This document shows, one piece after another, positions 8,236 through 15,809 of a DNA stretch of 42,037 bases; within the stretch, counting starts at the first letter, position 1; each line of letters opens with the position of its first letter. The stretch spans positions 1 through 42,037 of the forward strand of contig CATYJU010000016.1 of assembly GCA_958407995.1 (NCBI GenBank), written 5' to 3'. Source of the stretch: an uncultured Collinsella sp. (GTDB lineage: Bacteria > Actinomycetota > Coriobacteriia > Coriobacteriales > Coriobacteriaceae). The notes below the pieces were generated by a model that saw only the letters and a list, made by a program, of their open reading frames with translations, was not told the DNA's origin and searched no databases. Made by a program: the position numbers and the translations under genes.

Positions 8236-8473
8236 CTTTTAATACCTTTCTATAGATATAAATATCTTAATAATAGTAATAGCACTGACGAAACTGTTGA
8301 TTACTCACAAAGACGCAGGTCAGACCCAGAAAGAGAATCGACAGCAACCTGTGTGCAACAGGGGTGGTTTTCCACGTTCAAAACCTGCGCAAAACTTTTC
8401 ATCACCGCGGATTGGGTTTTTGACACCTTATGCCCGTGGTTTCGACAAGTTTTCAACAGGTGTCTCTATTTCC
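8236..8473. other. Probable oriC unwinding region (dnaA-dnaN intergenic)
   Basis: These 238 bases between dnaN and dnaA have a strongly AT-rich block at 8237-8282 and DnaA-box-like nonamers to the right of it: TTTTCCACG (8368-8376), TTTTCAACA (8450-8458), and weaker TAATCAACA (8295-8303, minus strand) and TTACTCACA (8301-8309). The arrangement AT-rich block, triplets, boxes resembles the basal unwinding system of Bacillus-type origins. The dnaN promoter must also lie here but I cannot place it with confidence. Confidence 0.75.
8268..8282 (+). promoter_or_regulatory. DnaA-trio-like repeat
   Basis: Five consecutive triplets TAA TAA TAG TAA TAG match the TAG/TAA form of DnaA-trio elements, which guide DnaA onto single-stranded DNA during origin melting. 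AT-rich DNA lies on the 5' side and DnaA-box-like sites on the 3' side of this strand, the orientation expected for such a unit. This identification is by sequence pattern only. Confidence 0.55.
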
Positions 8474-10198
8474 CTACGAGCGTAGTGTAATTTTATCGCG
8501 CAGCGACTTGAGGTCTTCGGTGACGGTGCGGTCTTCCTGGATCATCTTCTGGACCTTTTTGTAACTCGTGCTGACGGTCGAGTGGTTGCGGTTGCCAAAT
8601 TCGGCGCCTACCGCCGTGGTCGTCATCTCGCACATTTCGATGGCCAGGTAGATAGCGATATGGCGTGCTTTGGCGATATTGGCGTTGCGACGCGGGCCGA
8701 TGAGCTCCTCGTGCGTCACGCCGTACTGCTCTTCGATGACGGACTGAACCGTTTGCACGTTGATCTTTTTGGCCGATGTGTCGAAGTACTGGCTGGCGAT
8801 GGCGTCGATATCGTCAAAGGTGAGCTCCCCGCCCTCGCGCTCGCGGTCGCCCGCCTCGCCGGCGCAGCGCTCGCAGAAGCTCTCGAGTTCGCGGATGTTG
8901 GTGCCCGACACCTCTGCCATGTGCTTAAAGTGCTCATCGGTCAGGTGCCCGCCGTCGCCCCCGTAGGCCGCCAACAGTGAGTCGTCGCCTGCCTCGGGAG
9001 CGGCGACGATGGTGTTCTCGTAATAGCGCTGCAAGATCTTGTATTTCATCTCGTAGCTGGGCTCTGCGACCAGGCAGAGCATGCCGGCGTTGAAGCGGCT
9101 GGTCAGGCGCTCGTCCATGCTCAGGTCCTTGGGGGCGCGGTCTGCCGCGATGACGACCTTCTTGTTGTTGCGGATGAACTCGTCCATGAGCTGGAAAAAG
9201 TAGTCCACGCTCGCGCGCTTGCCGATGATGTTTTGGATGTCATCGATGATGAGCACGTCCACGCCGTGGTACGCCTGCATGATGGGGGCGTTGCTCTTCT
9301 TTTGGCGGTCGAACTCGGTCATCAGGTCGTCCAGATATGCCTGGGAGTTGGCATACTTGACCTTGATCTCGGGCGACTTCTCGGCGAGCTCGTTTTTGAT
9401 GGCAAGCAGCAGGTGCGTCTTGCCCAGGCCCGATTTGCCGTAGATAAACAGTGATGTGCATGTGCCGCGCTCGTCCGCGAGGGCGGCAAACTTGAGTGCC
9501 GAGCGATAGGCATGGCTGTTCTCGGGGCCGTAGACAAAGTTCTCAAAGGTAAATTTTGAGTTCGCGGCGAGCGGGGCTCCATCCGTATTCTGCTCGGCCG
9601 GCACGGTCGGTGCTGGCATGGGTGAAGCGGGGGTCGCAGCTTGCGTGGATTTAGTCGGCGCTCCGCCCTTCATCTGGTTCATCATGCGACGAAAATCGTC
9701 GGCCGAGAGCGTGTTCTTGATTGCAATGCCCGAATCCGCGCCCGCCGCCGCGTCGTGAGCGATGGGCATGTGCGTGACGGGTGCGTTCGTTGACGTCGCT
9801 ACCGCGGTCGGCAACGGCGCCATGGTTTCACGGGAAACATCGCTGTGCTGGTGCTCGATTGTCGGCACGTCGCCTGCGGAGGCCGGCACCGCCGGGGAAG
9901 CAGCGGGAGCCGTGGCGGGCGCTGTCGCGACAGCGGATTCCGTCGCGGCGCCTTGCGGTGCCACGATGTCGAGCGCAATCGGTGCAAAGGCGATTTCTTC
10001 CAGATAGGCCTCAATAGTCGGCTGATGCTTTTTGAGCTGCGCGATGGCAAAGCGCGAGGGGGCCTCGATCGTGAGCGTATCTTCGGTCAGGCTTATGGCG
10101 CGCGATTGCCCCAGCATGTTGATGAGGCGTGCATCTTGGCCGTCGCGCTGGCAAAAGGCGATGGCATCCCCCAGGATGATGCTTGCTTCCTCGTCCAC
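8474..10198 (-). CDS. dnaA: Chromosomal replication initiator DnaA
   Basis: DnaA binds DnaA boxes and melts oriC as an ATP-bound oligomer. The 574-residue product has domain I (1-80), a long Ala/Pro-rich linker (about 85-212), the AAA+ domain with Walker A GKSGLGKT (254-261) and Walker B VLIIDD (315-320), and domain IV with the box-reading motif FGNRNHSTV (534-542). It is longer than the usual 450 residues because of the linker. The start is GTG 10198 with GGGAG eight bases upstream. The upstream ATPase/winged-helix gene ends 15 bases before it, so the two are probably cotranscribed. A parS-like sequence lies inside codons 120-125. Confidence 0.97.
   Translation of the reverse strand: MDEEASIILGDAIAFCQRDGQDARLINMLGQSRAISLTEDTLTIEAPSRFAIAQLKKHQPTIEAYLEEIAFAPIALDIVAPQGAATESAVATAPATAPAASPAVPASAGDVPTIEHQHSDVSRETMAPLPTAVATSTNAPVTHMPIAHDAAAGADSGIAIKNTLSADDFRRMMNQMKGGAPTKSTQAATPASPMPAPTVPAEQNTDGAPLAANSKFTFENFVYGPENSHAYRSALKFAALADERGTCTSLFIYGKSGLGKTHLLLAIKNELAEKSPEIKVKYANSQAYLDDLMTEFDRQKKSNAPIMQAYHGVDVLIIDDIQNIIGKRASVDYFFQLMDEFIRNNKKVVIAADRAPKDLSMDERLTSRFNAGMLCLVAEPSYEMKYKILQRYYENTIVAAPEAGDDSLLAAYGGDGGHLTDEHFKHMAEVSGTNIRELESFCERCAGEAGDREREGGELTFDDIDAIASQYFDTSAKKINVQTVQSVIEEQYGVTHEELIGPRRNANIAKARHIAIYLAIEMCEMTTTAVGAEFGNRNHSTVSTSYKKVQKMIQEDRTVTEDLKSLRDKITLRS
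9824..9839. promoter_or_regulatory. Degenerate parS-like site inside dnaA
   Basis: GGTTTCACGGGAAACA differs from the 16-bp parS consensus at two positions (first base and the second base right of centre). It encodes part of the non-conserved DnaA linker, so the protein sequence does not explain its retention. ParB binding is unproven. Confidence 0.4.
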
Positions 10199-10213
10199 TG
10201 TCTCTCCCGTTCT

Positions 10214-11638
10214 TTAGCTCTGAGCTCGCACGCGAGCGGCGCCGAGTTCGGTCAGATGGTATTTCTGGCCATGCTTGATGACCAAGCCGGCCTGCGCCAA
10301 GTCATTGAGCGTGCGTGACCAAGTGGGGGCCGAGTTTCCAAACGCCCTCGCAAGATCGGTCGCACCGCACGCTTGATTTTGCGCCAGATAGCCCAGCGCG
10401 GCGTTGCCGCGATCGCTTACGAACACGTCCGGTTGTGGCTGTGCATACTGATTTGCTGCATTAGGATACATCATTTGAGCTGCTGATTGTTGAGAACTCT
10501 GCATCGGCGGCATTTGCTGTTGAAAACTTTGATGCCACTGCTGGTAAGGCTGCGGAGGCATCTGCTGGGCCCAAGGGTTGTACTGCTGCTGCGGCATCTG
10601 CTGGTACGGCTGCTGATATCCCTGCTGGTACTGTTGCGGGAACTGCTGGCCATACCCCAGTGGCGGCATCTGCTGATATGGATATCCCTGTTGGTACGGC
10701 TGATAGCCCATTTGCTGGCCACCCGGCGCCCCCGTCGCCTGCTGCATTGCTGCTGCATCCTGATCAGCCAGCGGCATGGCCTCTGGCATGTTTGGCGGCA
10801 TCGACATAGATGCCGCCTGGGGTTCTTGTGTGGGAAGCATTCCGGGCTGCTGCATCTGTCCCACGGGGGGCTGCATCTGCTGCGTTGCCACGGGCTGCTG
10901 CGCAAAAGCTCCCGGCAGGGGATATGTGGGCTGCTCCGTCTCGGGCCGCACGGCAGCGCCGCGTCCGCCGGCACGCTCGATTTCCTGCACGCGTTTAGGG
11001 TTCAGGCTTACCGTAACCACGGTGCCGTTGCCCATGTTGTCCTCGATGGATACGGCACCGCCGGCGTTTTCCAAATACTCCTGCACCATGGGAAACCCTG
11101 CTCCGGTTCCACGGATATAGCGCTTCATCTTGCTGTTTGCGCTGGTAACGCCAAAGTCGAAAGCACGTTCCTTGTCGTCGATGCCGGGTCCTTGGTCAGC
11201 AAAGCGGATGGTGTCTCCGCCGTCCAGAATCGAGATGATGGGCTCGGCAAAGTGTGCGTGGATAAAGTTTTCGACAATCTCGCGGATGACCATGAGCGAG
11301 ATGTGGCCACCTTGTTCTTTCATGCACTGGTAGACGGTGTTGGTCGTCTCTTCCAAATACGTGCGGACATCTTGCGGATCAATGACGATCACACGCGGTG
11401 TCGACAGCATGTCGTCATAGACGGCGATGCGCGCGGCGTACATGGCTTTTGGCGCCTGCGTTGTCGTCTGTTCACCTTCGTCACGCTCTTCGCGCACACC
11501 GGTGATGTGCTCGTTGTCGGGTGCCGGGTCTCCGGAATCGACCATGGTGTAAAAGTCGTCAGACATGCCGCTCGCAATCTTCCAAAAGGTTTCGAACAAA
11601 TAGTAGCTCACCGTGCAATGTTTCTCATCTTTCGACAA
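10214..11638 (-). CDS. GHKL-ATPase / Gln-rich linker / winged-helix protein upstream of dnaA
   Basis: I do not recognise a named family for this 474-residue protein. Residues about 65-215 form a GHKL (histidine-kinase/anti-sigma type) ATPase domain: N-box REIVENFIHAHF (N124, H128), G1 ADQGPGID (147-154), G2 RGTGAGFPMVQEYL (176-189). No phosphoacceptor histidine or transmitter domain is seen. Residues 236-402 are Gln/Pro/Met/Tyr-rich low complexity. Residues 404-474 look like a winged helix with an ATDLARAFGNSAPTWSRTLNDLAQAG recognition region and wing. The longest start is TTG 11638, without a good ribosome-binding site and next to a DnaA-box-like sequence; GTG 11611 and ATG 11566 are alternatives. 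It lies 15 bases before dnaA in the same direction. A role in controlling dnaA or the origin is inference only. Confidence 0.8.
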   Translation of the reverse strand: MSKDEKHCTVSYYLFETFWKIASGMSDDFYTMVDSGDPAPDNEHITGVREERDEGEQTTTQAPKAMYAARIAVYDDMLSTPRVIVIDPQDVRTYLEETTNTVYQCMKEQGGHISLMVIREIVENFIHAHFAEPIISILDGGDTIRFADQGPGIDDKERAFDFGVTSANSKMKRYIRGTGAGFPMVQEYLENAGGAVSIEDNMGNGTVVTVSLNPKRVQEIERAGGRGAAVRPETEQPTYPLPGAFAQQPVATQQMQPPVGQMQQPGMLPTQEPQAASMSMPPNMPEAMPLADQDAAAMQQATGAPGGQQMGYQPYQQGYPYQQMPPLGYGQQFPQQYQQGYQQPYQQMPQQQYNPWAQQMPPQPYQQWHQSFQQQMPPMQSSQQSAAQMMYPNAANQYAQPQPDVFVSDRGNAALGYLAQNQACGATDLARAFGNSAPTWSRTLNDLAQAGLVIKHGQKYHLTELGAARVRAQS

Positions 11639-11639
11639 C

Positions 11640-11712
11640 TTTTCAAAACCTGTTGAAAACTTTGGAAAACGGACGAAAAGTTCTCAACATTGCCAACATG
11701 ACCTGTTGAAAA
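11640..11712. promoter_or_regulatory. Upstream DnaA-box cluster of oriC
   Basis: TTTTCAACA occurs twice on the minus strand (11651-11659 and 11704-11712), and TTCTCAACA occurs on the plus strand (11681-11689). The first is part of a near-palindrome at 11640-11660. The same nonamer occurs in the dnaA-dnaN gap, so the variant appears to be this organism's box. The cluster lies between the divergent dnaA-operon and rpmH promoter regions. Confidence 0.6.
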
Positions 11713-11809
11713 CTCGATGAAATATCGTGAAAAGTTGCCATGCACCGCTAAATCGAGCTTGGCTTATGGGGGAACCGTGTGAACTGCGCAACCTTTTACC
11801 TTTGATTTC

Positions 11810-11839
11810 TTGACATTTGAACATTGATTTCCCTACAAT
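11810..11839 (+). promoter_or_regulatory. rpmH promoter
   Basis: TTGACA (11810-11815), an 18-base spacer and TACAAT (11834-11839) form a near-consensus promoter 70 bases upstream of rpmH. It would drive rpmH-rnpA-yidD-yidC-khpB. Confidence 0.75.
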
Positions 11840-11911
11840 CTTCAAGCTCACGTGTCTATATCTGCGTCCGCGTCCCCGCGGACACTCGAAATGCAGCAGG
11901 AGGAACTTAAG

Positions 11912-12046
11912 ATGAAGCGTACGTATCAGCCTAATAAGCGTAAGCGTGCCAAGACCCATGGCTTCCGTGCCCGTATGGCCACTAAGGGTGGTCGTGCCGT
12001 GCTCGCCCGTCGTCGCGCCAAGGGCCGCAAGCGTCTCACTGTCTAG
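11912..12046 (+). CDS. rpmH: 50S ribosomal protein L34
   Basis: This is the 44-residue, highly basic L34 of the large ribosomal subunit: MKRTYQPNKRKRAKTHGFRA and a C-terminal RRRAKGRKRLTV, the full family length. The ATG at 11912 has AGGAGGAAC upstream; a longer in-frame opening to the left has no L34 homology and is not used. It is the first gene of the conserved rpmH-rnpA-yidD-yidC-jag cluster and diverges from the dnaA operon across the origin. Confidence 0.97.
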   Translation: MKRTYQPNKRKRAKTHGFRARMATKGGRAVLARRRAKGRKRLTV

Positions 12047-12066
12047 CAGCGATACACACATCTCGC

Positions 12067-12405
12067 ATGAAGACTATTAAGTCTCGGCAAGATTTCGAGC
12101 ATGTGTTCAGTCAGGGGCGTCGTTTCAATCACCCTCTGATTCGAATGACCATATGTGAATCGGTTGGCGAAGGCGACTCCGGAAGGGTCGCCTTCGTTGG
12201 TGCTAAGCGACTCGGTTGTGCCGTCGTGCGCAACCGATCCAAGCGTGTGATGCGCGAGGCCGCCCGCAGCTGCGGATTTCCCGTTGCGGGTTATGACATC
12301 ATCTTGTTCGCAACTCCCAAGACGAGGGTTTCCTCGCCGCAGGAGATGGACAAGGCGTTGCGTTCGCTTATGAAGCGCGCCGGCGTTGCCGGGGAGGAGC
12401 GATGA
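12067..12405 (+). CDS. rnpA: Ribonuclease P protein component
   Basis: The 112-residue basic protein helps the RNase P RNA cleave tRNA 5' leaders. It begins MKTIKSRQDFEHVFSQGRRF and carries the RNR motif VVRNRSKRVMREAAR (residues about 53-67), the RNA-binding signature of the family. It starts 20 bases after rpmH and overlaps yidD by four bases (ATGA), indicating one transcript. Confidence 0.96.
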   Translation: MKTIKSRQDFEHVFSQGRRFNHPLIRMTICESVGEGDSGRVAFVGAKRLGCAVVRNRSKRVMREAARSCGFPVAGYDIILFATPKTRVSSPQEMDKALRSLMKRAGVAGEER

Positions 12406-12626
12406 GCAATCACGTTTTGCGACGTGTTGCCATCGCTCCTATTCGCATATATCAACAGGTTATTTCGCCCTTATTGCCTGACGCCTGCATTTATTACCCA
12501 ACGTGCTCGCAATACGCCGTCCAGGCGATTGAGAAGCACGGTGTTTTGAGAGGCTGCTGGCTTGCCGTGAGGCGCATCGCTCGCTGCAATCCCCTGCACG
12601 TCGGCGGTTATGACCCTGTGCCCTAG
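12402..12626 (+). CDS. yidD: Membrane protein insertion efficiency factor YidD
   Basis: This small 74-residue protein has the family landmarks: IRIYQQVISPLL, YYPTCSQYAVQAIEKHG and RIARCNPLHVGGYDPVP, with conserved cysteines. YidD is membrane-associated and assists YidC-dependent insertion in E. coli. It overlaps rnpA and precedes yidC by 29 bases. Confidence 0.94.
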   Translation: MSNHVLRRVAIAPIRIYQQVISPLLPDACIYYPTCSQYAVQAIEKHGVLRGCWLAVRRIARCNPLHVGGYDPVP

Positions 12627-12655
12627 CGGGCACTCGCTATCGGAGGAAAACTTAC

Positions 12656-13426
12656 ATGTGGGATTGGATCGTTAACATCCTTTTCGAGCTGCTCAAGCTC
12701 ATCCAGACCTTTGCGGTCGACTGGGGCCTGTCCATCATCATCCTGGTGGTCATCATCCGTCTGCTGCTGACGCCGCTCATGCTCAAGTCGACCAAGTCGA
12801 CGGCTCGCATGCAGGTGCTGCAGCCCAAGATGCTCGAGATCCAGGAGCGCTATGCCGACGATCCCCAGCGTCAGGCCGAGGAGATGCAGAAGTTCTACAG
12901 CGAGAACAAGTTCAACCCCATGGCTGGCTGTCTGCCGCTGCTGATTCAGATGCCTATCCTGTTCGCCCTGTTTACATTGCTGCGCAACCTGCCGCAGTAC
13001 TTTAACGACGGCACGTTCTCGTTCTTCAACATCCTGCCCGACCTGACCACCACGCCGAGCGCTTCCTTTGCCGATGGCTTTATGGTTGCACTGCCTGCGC
13101 TGGTTTGCCTGATCCTGTTCGCCGTCCTGACCCTGATTCCGCAGCTCTATATGTCGCGCAACCAGACCGGCCAGCAGGCTCAGAGCATGCGTATGATGGC
13201 CGTTGTCATGACGGTCATGATGCTTTGGATGGGCTGGAGCCTTCCCGTTGGTGTTCTGCTGTACTACGACGTCTCGTCTGCTTGGCAGGTTATCCAGCAG
13301 ATTTTTGTGACGCAGAAGGTCATCGACAAGGCGAAGGCCGATGAGGAGGAGCGTCTTAAGAACGCTCCGCTGCAGGTTGAGGTCACTCGTCGAGAGAAGA
13401 AGCCGCGCCCGCACAAGAAGAAGTAA
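12656..13426 (+). CDS. yidC: Membrane protein insertase YidC/Oxa1
   Basis: The 256-residue product inserts and folds inner-membrane proteins. About five hydrophobic segments are visible: residues 20-45 (with the conserved membrane-embedded Arg in IIRLLLTPLM), 95-112, 140-168, 178-197 and 200-220. The charged hairpin after the first helix (QPKMLEIQERYADDPQRQAEEMQKFY) and the GCLPLLIQMPILFALF stretch are diagnostic. It lacks the periplasmic domain of Gram-negative YidC and has no clear lipobox. The C-terminus is strongly basic, as in proteins that touch the ribosome. The ATG has GGAGG upstream. Confidence 0.95.
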   Translation: MWDWIVNILFELLKLIQTFAVDWGLSIIILVVIIRLLLTPLMLKSTKSTARMQVLQPKMLEIQERYADDPQRQAEEMQKFYSENKFNPMAGCLPLLIQMPILFALFTLLRNLPQYFNDGTFSFFNILPDLTTTPSASFADGFMVALPALVCLILFAVLTLIPQLYMSRNQTGQQAQSMRMMAVVMTVMMLWMGWSLPVGVLLYYDVSSAWQVIQQIFVTQKVIDKAKADEEERLKNAPLQVEVTRREKKPRPHKKK

Positions 13427-13470
13427 CGGGATATCAATCTTATTTAGGTACCTAACTTTTGGAGTACGTT

Positions 13471-14040
13471 ATGTCTGAAGAGATCATCGAGGATATGCTT
13501 GAGGAGGTTGCCCCGCAGGTCGCGGGCGATTATCCCGAGATTGCACAGCGCTACAAGGCTGGTGAAGAGCTGACCGATGAGGAGCTCGACACCATTGCCG
13601 ATGTTGCGATTTCCATCCTGCGTTCCATCCTTTCGCACTTCGATGCCGCCAACTCTCCTATCGATGAGTATGAGGGCGACGAGGGTGAGCTGATTTTGGA
13701 TGTAACGGCTCCCGACCTTGCTGTTCTCATTGGCCGTCATGGTCGCACCCTTGATGCCCTTCAGGTTATGTTCTCTTTGCTGGTGAGCCGCAAACTTGGC
13801 TTTAGGTATCCGGTTGTAGTGGACGTAGAGGGATACAAGAGTCGCCGTCAGGACAAGGTTGCTTCCTTGGCTCAGTCTGCTGCCGAGCGTGCCATCCGCA
13901 CGCATAAGAGTGTTTCGCTTCCGCCCATGAATGCCTACGAGCGTCGACTGGTTCACATTGCACTTCGTGGCAATGATGCCGTCGATACTCATTCTGAGGG
14001 TTCTGACCCTGATCGCCATGTGGTGATTGTTGCTCGATAA
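13471..14040 (+). CDS. khpB: KH-R3H RNA-binding protein KhpB/Jag, without Jag_N
   Basis: The 189-residue protein has an acidic N-terminus, a KH domain (about 74-120) with a GxxG-type loop IGRHG (87-91), and an R3H domain with R158-xxx-H162 in YERRLVHIAL. KhpB/EloR homologues bind RNA and affect cell elongation and division in Firmicutes. The N-terminal Jag_N module seen in many homologues is absent. ATG 13471 is preceded by TTGGAG; a TTG twelve bases upstream overlaps that site and is rejected. It is the last gene of the rpmH cluster. Confidence 0.88.
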   Translation: MSEEIIEDMLEEVAPQVAGDYPEIAQRYKAGEELTDEELDTIADVAISILRSILSHFDAANSPIDEYEGDEGELILDVTAPDLAVLIGRHGRTLDALQVMFSLLVSRKLGFRYPVVVDVEGYKSRRQDKVASLAQSAAERAIRTHKSVSLPPMNAYERRLVHIALRGNDAVDTHSEGSDPDRHVVIVAR

Positions 14041-14060
14041 TCTTCTCGAGCTTATGCTAA

Positions 14061-14090
14061 GGGGACGTGGTTTCCACGTCCCCTTTTTTT
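14061..14090 (+). terminator. Intrinsic terminator after khpB
   Basis: GGGGACGTGG (14061-14070), a three-base TTT loop and CCACGTCCCC (14074-14083) are followed by seven Ts. It ends the rpmH-khpB transcript. Confidence 0.95.
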
Positions 14091-14136
14091 GTCAAAAGTT
14101 CTCGATACACTGATTTTTGTCAGAAAGGAGCTTTCG

Positions 14137-14874
14137 TTGTTAGTACTTACTGATCAGCAGGCTGACGAGATGTTGAGTCGCCTAACTTCCTATTGCAAAG
14201 AATATTCCTTGAGCGTAACTGATATTGAGCTGAGGAAATGTATCCAGCATTTGGATTTGGTTCTAGAAACAAATAAGACAACCAATCTCACCCGTATTCT
14301 TAACGTAGAAGATGCTGCCGTACTTCATATCCTCGACTCACTTGTTTTGCTCCCCTATATCAATAAGGCTCCTGAGGGAGCTTTGCTCGATATGGGAACA
14401 GGTGCGGGCTTCCCTGGTATTCCATTAACCATAACCACGCATCGTAAAGCTACTTATATTGACTCTGTTGGCAAGAAGGTTGATGCGGTTAATTCCTTTG
14501 TCCATGCTCTTGGATTGAAACATGCTCATGCGGTTCATGATCGTCTTGAAGAATATGCTCGAAGCCATAAGAAGCAGTTCTCCGTTGTAACCGCCCGCGC
14601 ACTGGCCCCTCTACCGATTCTTGTTGAGTATGCGGCTCCGTACCTGAAGGATGGAGGGCTATTTGTTATCACCAAGGGCAATCCTTCGGATGAGGAGCTT
14701 GCTTCCGGCATGTCAGCAGCTAAGATTTGCGGCTTCACTTTGCTTCTGAATGAAGCTATCAATTTGCCTGAGGGCCTGGGCCACAGGGAGTTTATTGTTC
14801 TTAAGAAGAGTCATCCAGCATCCGTTTCATTGCCTCGTGCAAATGGCATGGCAAAGAAGAATCCGCTTGCCTAG
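14137..14874 (+). CDS. rsmG: 16S rRNA (guanine-527-N7)-methyltransferase RsmG
   Basis: The 245-residue SAM-dependent enzyme methylates G527 of 16S rRNA. The Rossmann motif I LLDMGTGAGFPGIPL, the NLTRI segment and the VTARALAPLPILVEYAAPYLKDGG block match the family. I chose TTG 14137, six bases after AAAGGAG; the longer TTG at 14089 would start inside the preceding terminator. The codon use is visibly AT-richer than that of khpB or ddl. It is followed at once by the parS cluster and parAB, the common rsmG-parA-parB order. Confidence 0.93.
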   Translation: MLVLTDQQADEMLSRLTSYCKEYSLSVTDIELRKCIQHLDLVLETNKTTNLTRILNVEDAAVLHILDSLVLLPYINKAPEGALLDMGTGAGFPGIPLTITTHRKATYIDSVGKKVDAVNSFVHALGLKHAHAVHDRLEEYARSHKKQFSVVTARALAPLPILVEYAAPYLKDGGLFVITKGNPSDEELASGMSAAKICGFTLLLNEAINLPEGLGHREFIVLKKSHPASVSLPRANGMAKKNPLA

Positions 14875-14875
14875 A

Positions 14876-14891
14876 TGTTTCACGTGAAACA
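14876..14891. promoter_or_regulatory. parS site 1
   Basis: This is a perfect 16-bp palindromic parS, TGTTTCACGTGAAACA, starting one base after the rsmG stop codon. It is a nucleation site for ParB spreading. Confidence 0.95.
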
Positions 14892-14914
14892 TAATGGATA
14901 CTAACAACTTGCAG

Positions 14915-14930
14915 TGTTTCACGTGAAACA
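14915..14930. promoter_or_regulatory. parS site 2
   Basis: This is a second perfect 16-bp parS, 23 bases from the first, within the rsmG-parA intergenic region. Confidence 0.95.
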
Positions 14931-14953
14931 TTGCGGTTGATATCGAATCGGAA

Positions 14954-14969
14954 TGTTTCACGTGAAACA
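14954..14969. promoter_or_regulatory. parS site 3
   Basis: This is a third perfect 16-bp parS, 23 bases from the second and 39 bases before the parA start. The equal spacing puts the site centres 39 bp apart. ParB binding here could also repress parAB. Confidence 0.95.
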
Positions 14970-15008
14970 TCCTCCGTTTGACAGCTTTAATACACACCAG
15001 GAGGGACC

Positions 15009-15809
15009 GTGGGATTTCGCGACGTTAAGCGCTCTAAGAGCGCAAAAGACACGCGTATCATTGCAATCATCAATCAAAAAGGCGGTGTCGGTAAGTCAAC
15101 AACGGCTGTAAACCTTGCAGCAGCACTGGGTGAGCAGGGTCGTAAGACACTGATTGTCGATTTTGATCCGCAAGGAAACAGCACCAGTGGATTCGGAATT
15201 GAAAAAGAAGACCTTGATCACTGCATCTATGATGCATTGTTGAATGATGTGCCGGCAGAATCGCTTGTTCTTGATACAAATTGCAAAAAAGTATTCGTAA
15301 TTCCGGCTACAATTCAGCTTGCAGGCGCGGAAATTGAACTCGTAAGCGCAATTGCTCGTGAAACCCGTCTCAAAGATTTGCTTGAGCCGATTCAGGACGA
15401 GTTTGATTTTATATTCATTGACTGCCCTCCTTCGCTCGGCCTGCTTACTATCAACGCTTTGACCGCAGCAGACAGCGTTTTGATTCCGATCCAGTGCGAG
15501 TATTACGCACTCGAGGGCGTTACGAAGCTGCTTGAGTCAATGAAGATGGTCAAATCTCGTCTGAACAAGGGCTTAGACACCTACGGTGTGCTTATGACCA
15601 TGTATGACTCGCGTACTTCTCTATCGAATCAGGTTGTTGAGGAGGTTCAATCGTACTTTGGTGATAAGGCGTTTAAGACGTTGATCCCCCGTACGGTTAA
15701 AATCTCTGAAGCTCCGTCTTTTGGAGAACCGGTAATTACCTATGCACCTCAAAATAAGGGTGCAAAAGCATATATGAACCTTGCAAAAGAGGTGATCAAA
15801 CGTGCCTAG
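15009..15809 (+). CDS. parA: Chromosome partitioning ATPase ParA (Soj)
   Basis: The 266-residue P-loop ATPase moves ParB-parS complexes and helps segregate new origins. It has the deviant Walker A KGGVGKSTT (24-32), Walker A' VDFDPQGNSTSG, and Walker B FIFIDCPPSLGLLT. The start is GTG 15009, seven bases after a strong AGGAGGG. It overlaps parB by eight bases. The cognate parS sites lie directly upstream. Confidence 0.96.
   Translation: MGFRDVKRSKSAKDTRIIAIINQKGGVGKSTTAVNLAAALGEQGRKTLIVDFDPQGNSTSGFGIEKEDLDHCIYDALLNDVPAESLVLDTNCKKVFVIPATIQLAGAEIELVSAIARETRLKDLLEPIQDEFDFIFIDCPPSLGLLTINALTAADSVLIPIQCEYYALEGVTKLLESMKMVKSRLNKGLDTYGVLMTMYDSRTSLSNQVVEEVQSYFGDKAFKTLIPRTVKISEAPSFGEPVITYAPQNKGAKAYMNLAKEVIKRA

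Noticed and set aside
6322..8490. 722-codon open frame antisense to recF and dnaN
   Set aside because: It spans two certain genes and the origin gap on the opposite strand, with no domain recognisable.
14089..14136. TTG at 14089 as the rsmG start
   Set aside because: It lies in the T tract of the khpB terminator, while TTG 14137 has AAAGGAG at proper distance.
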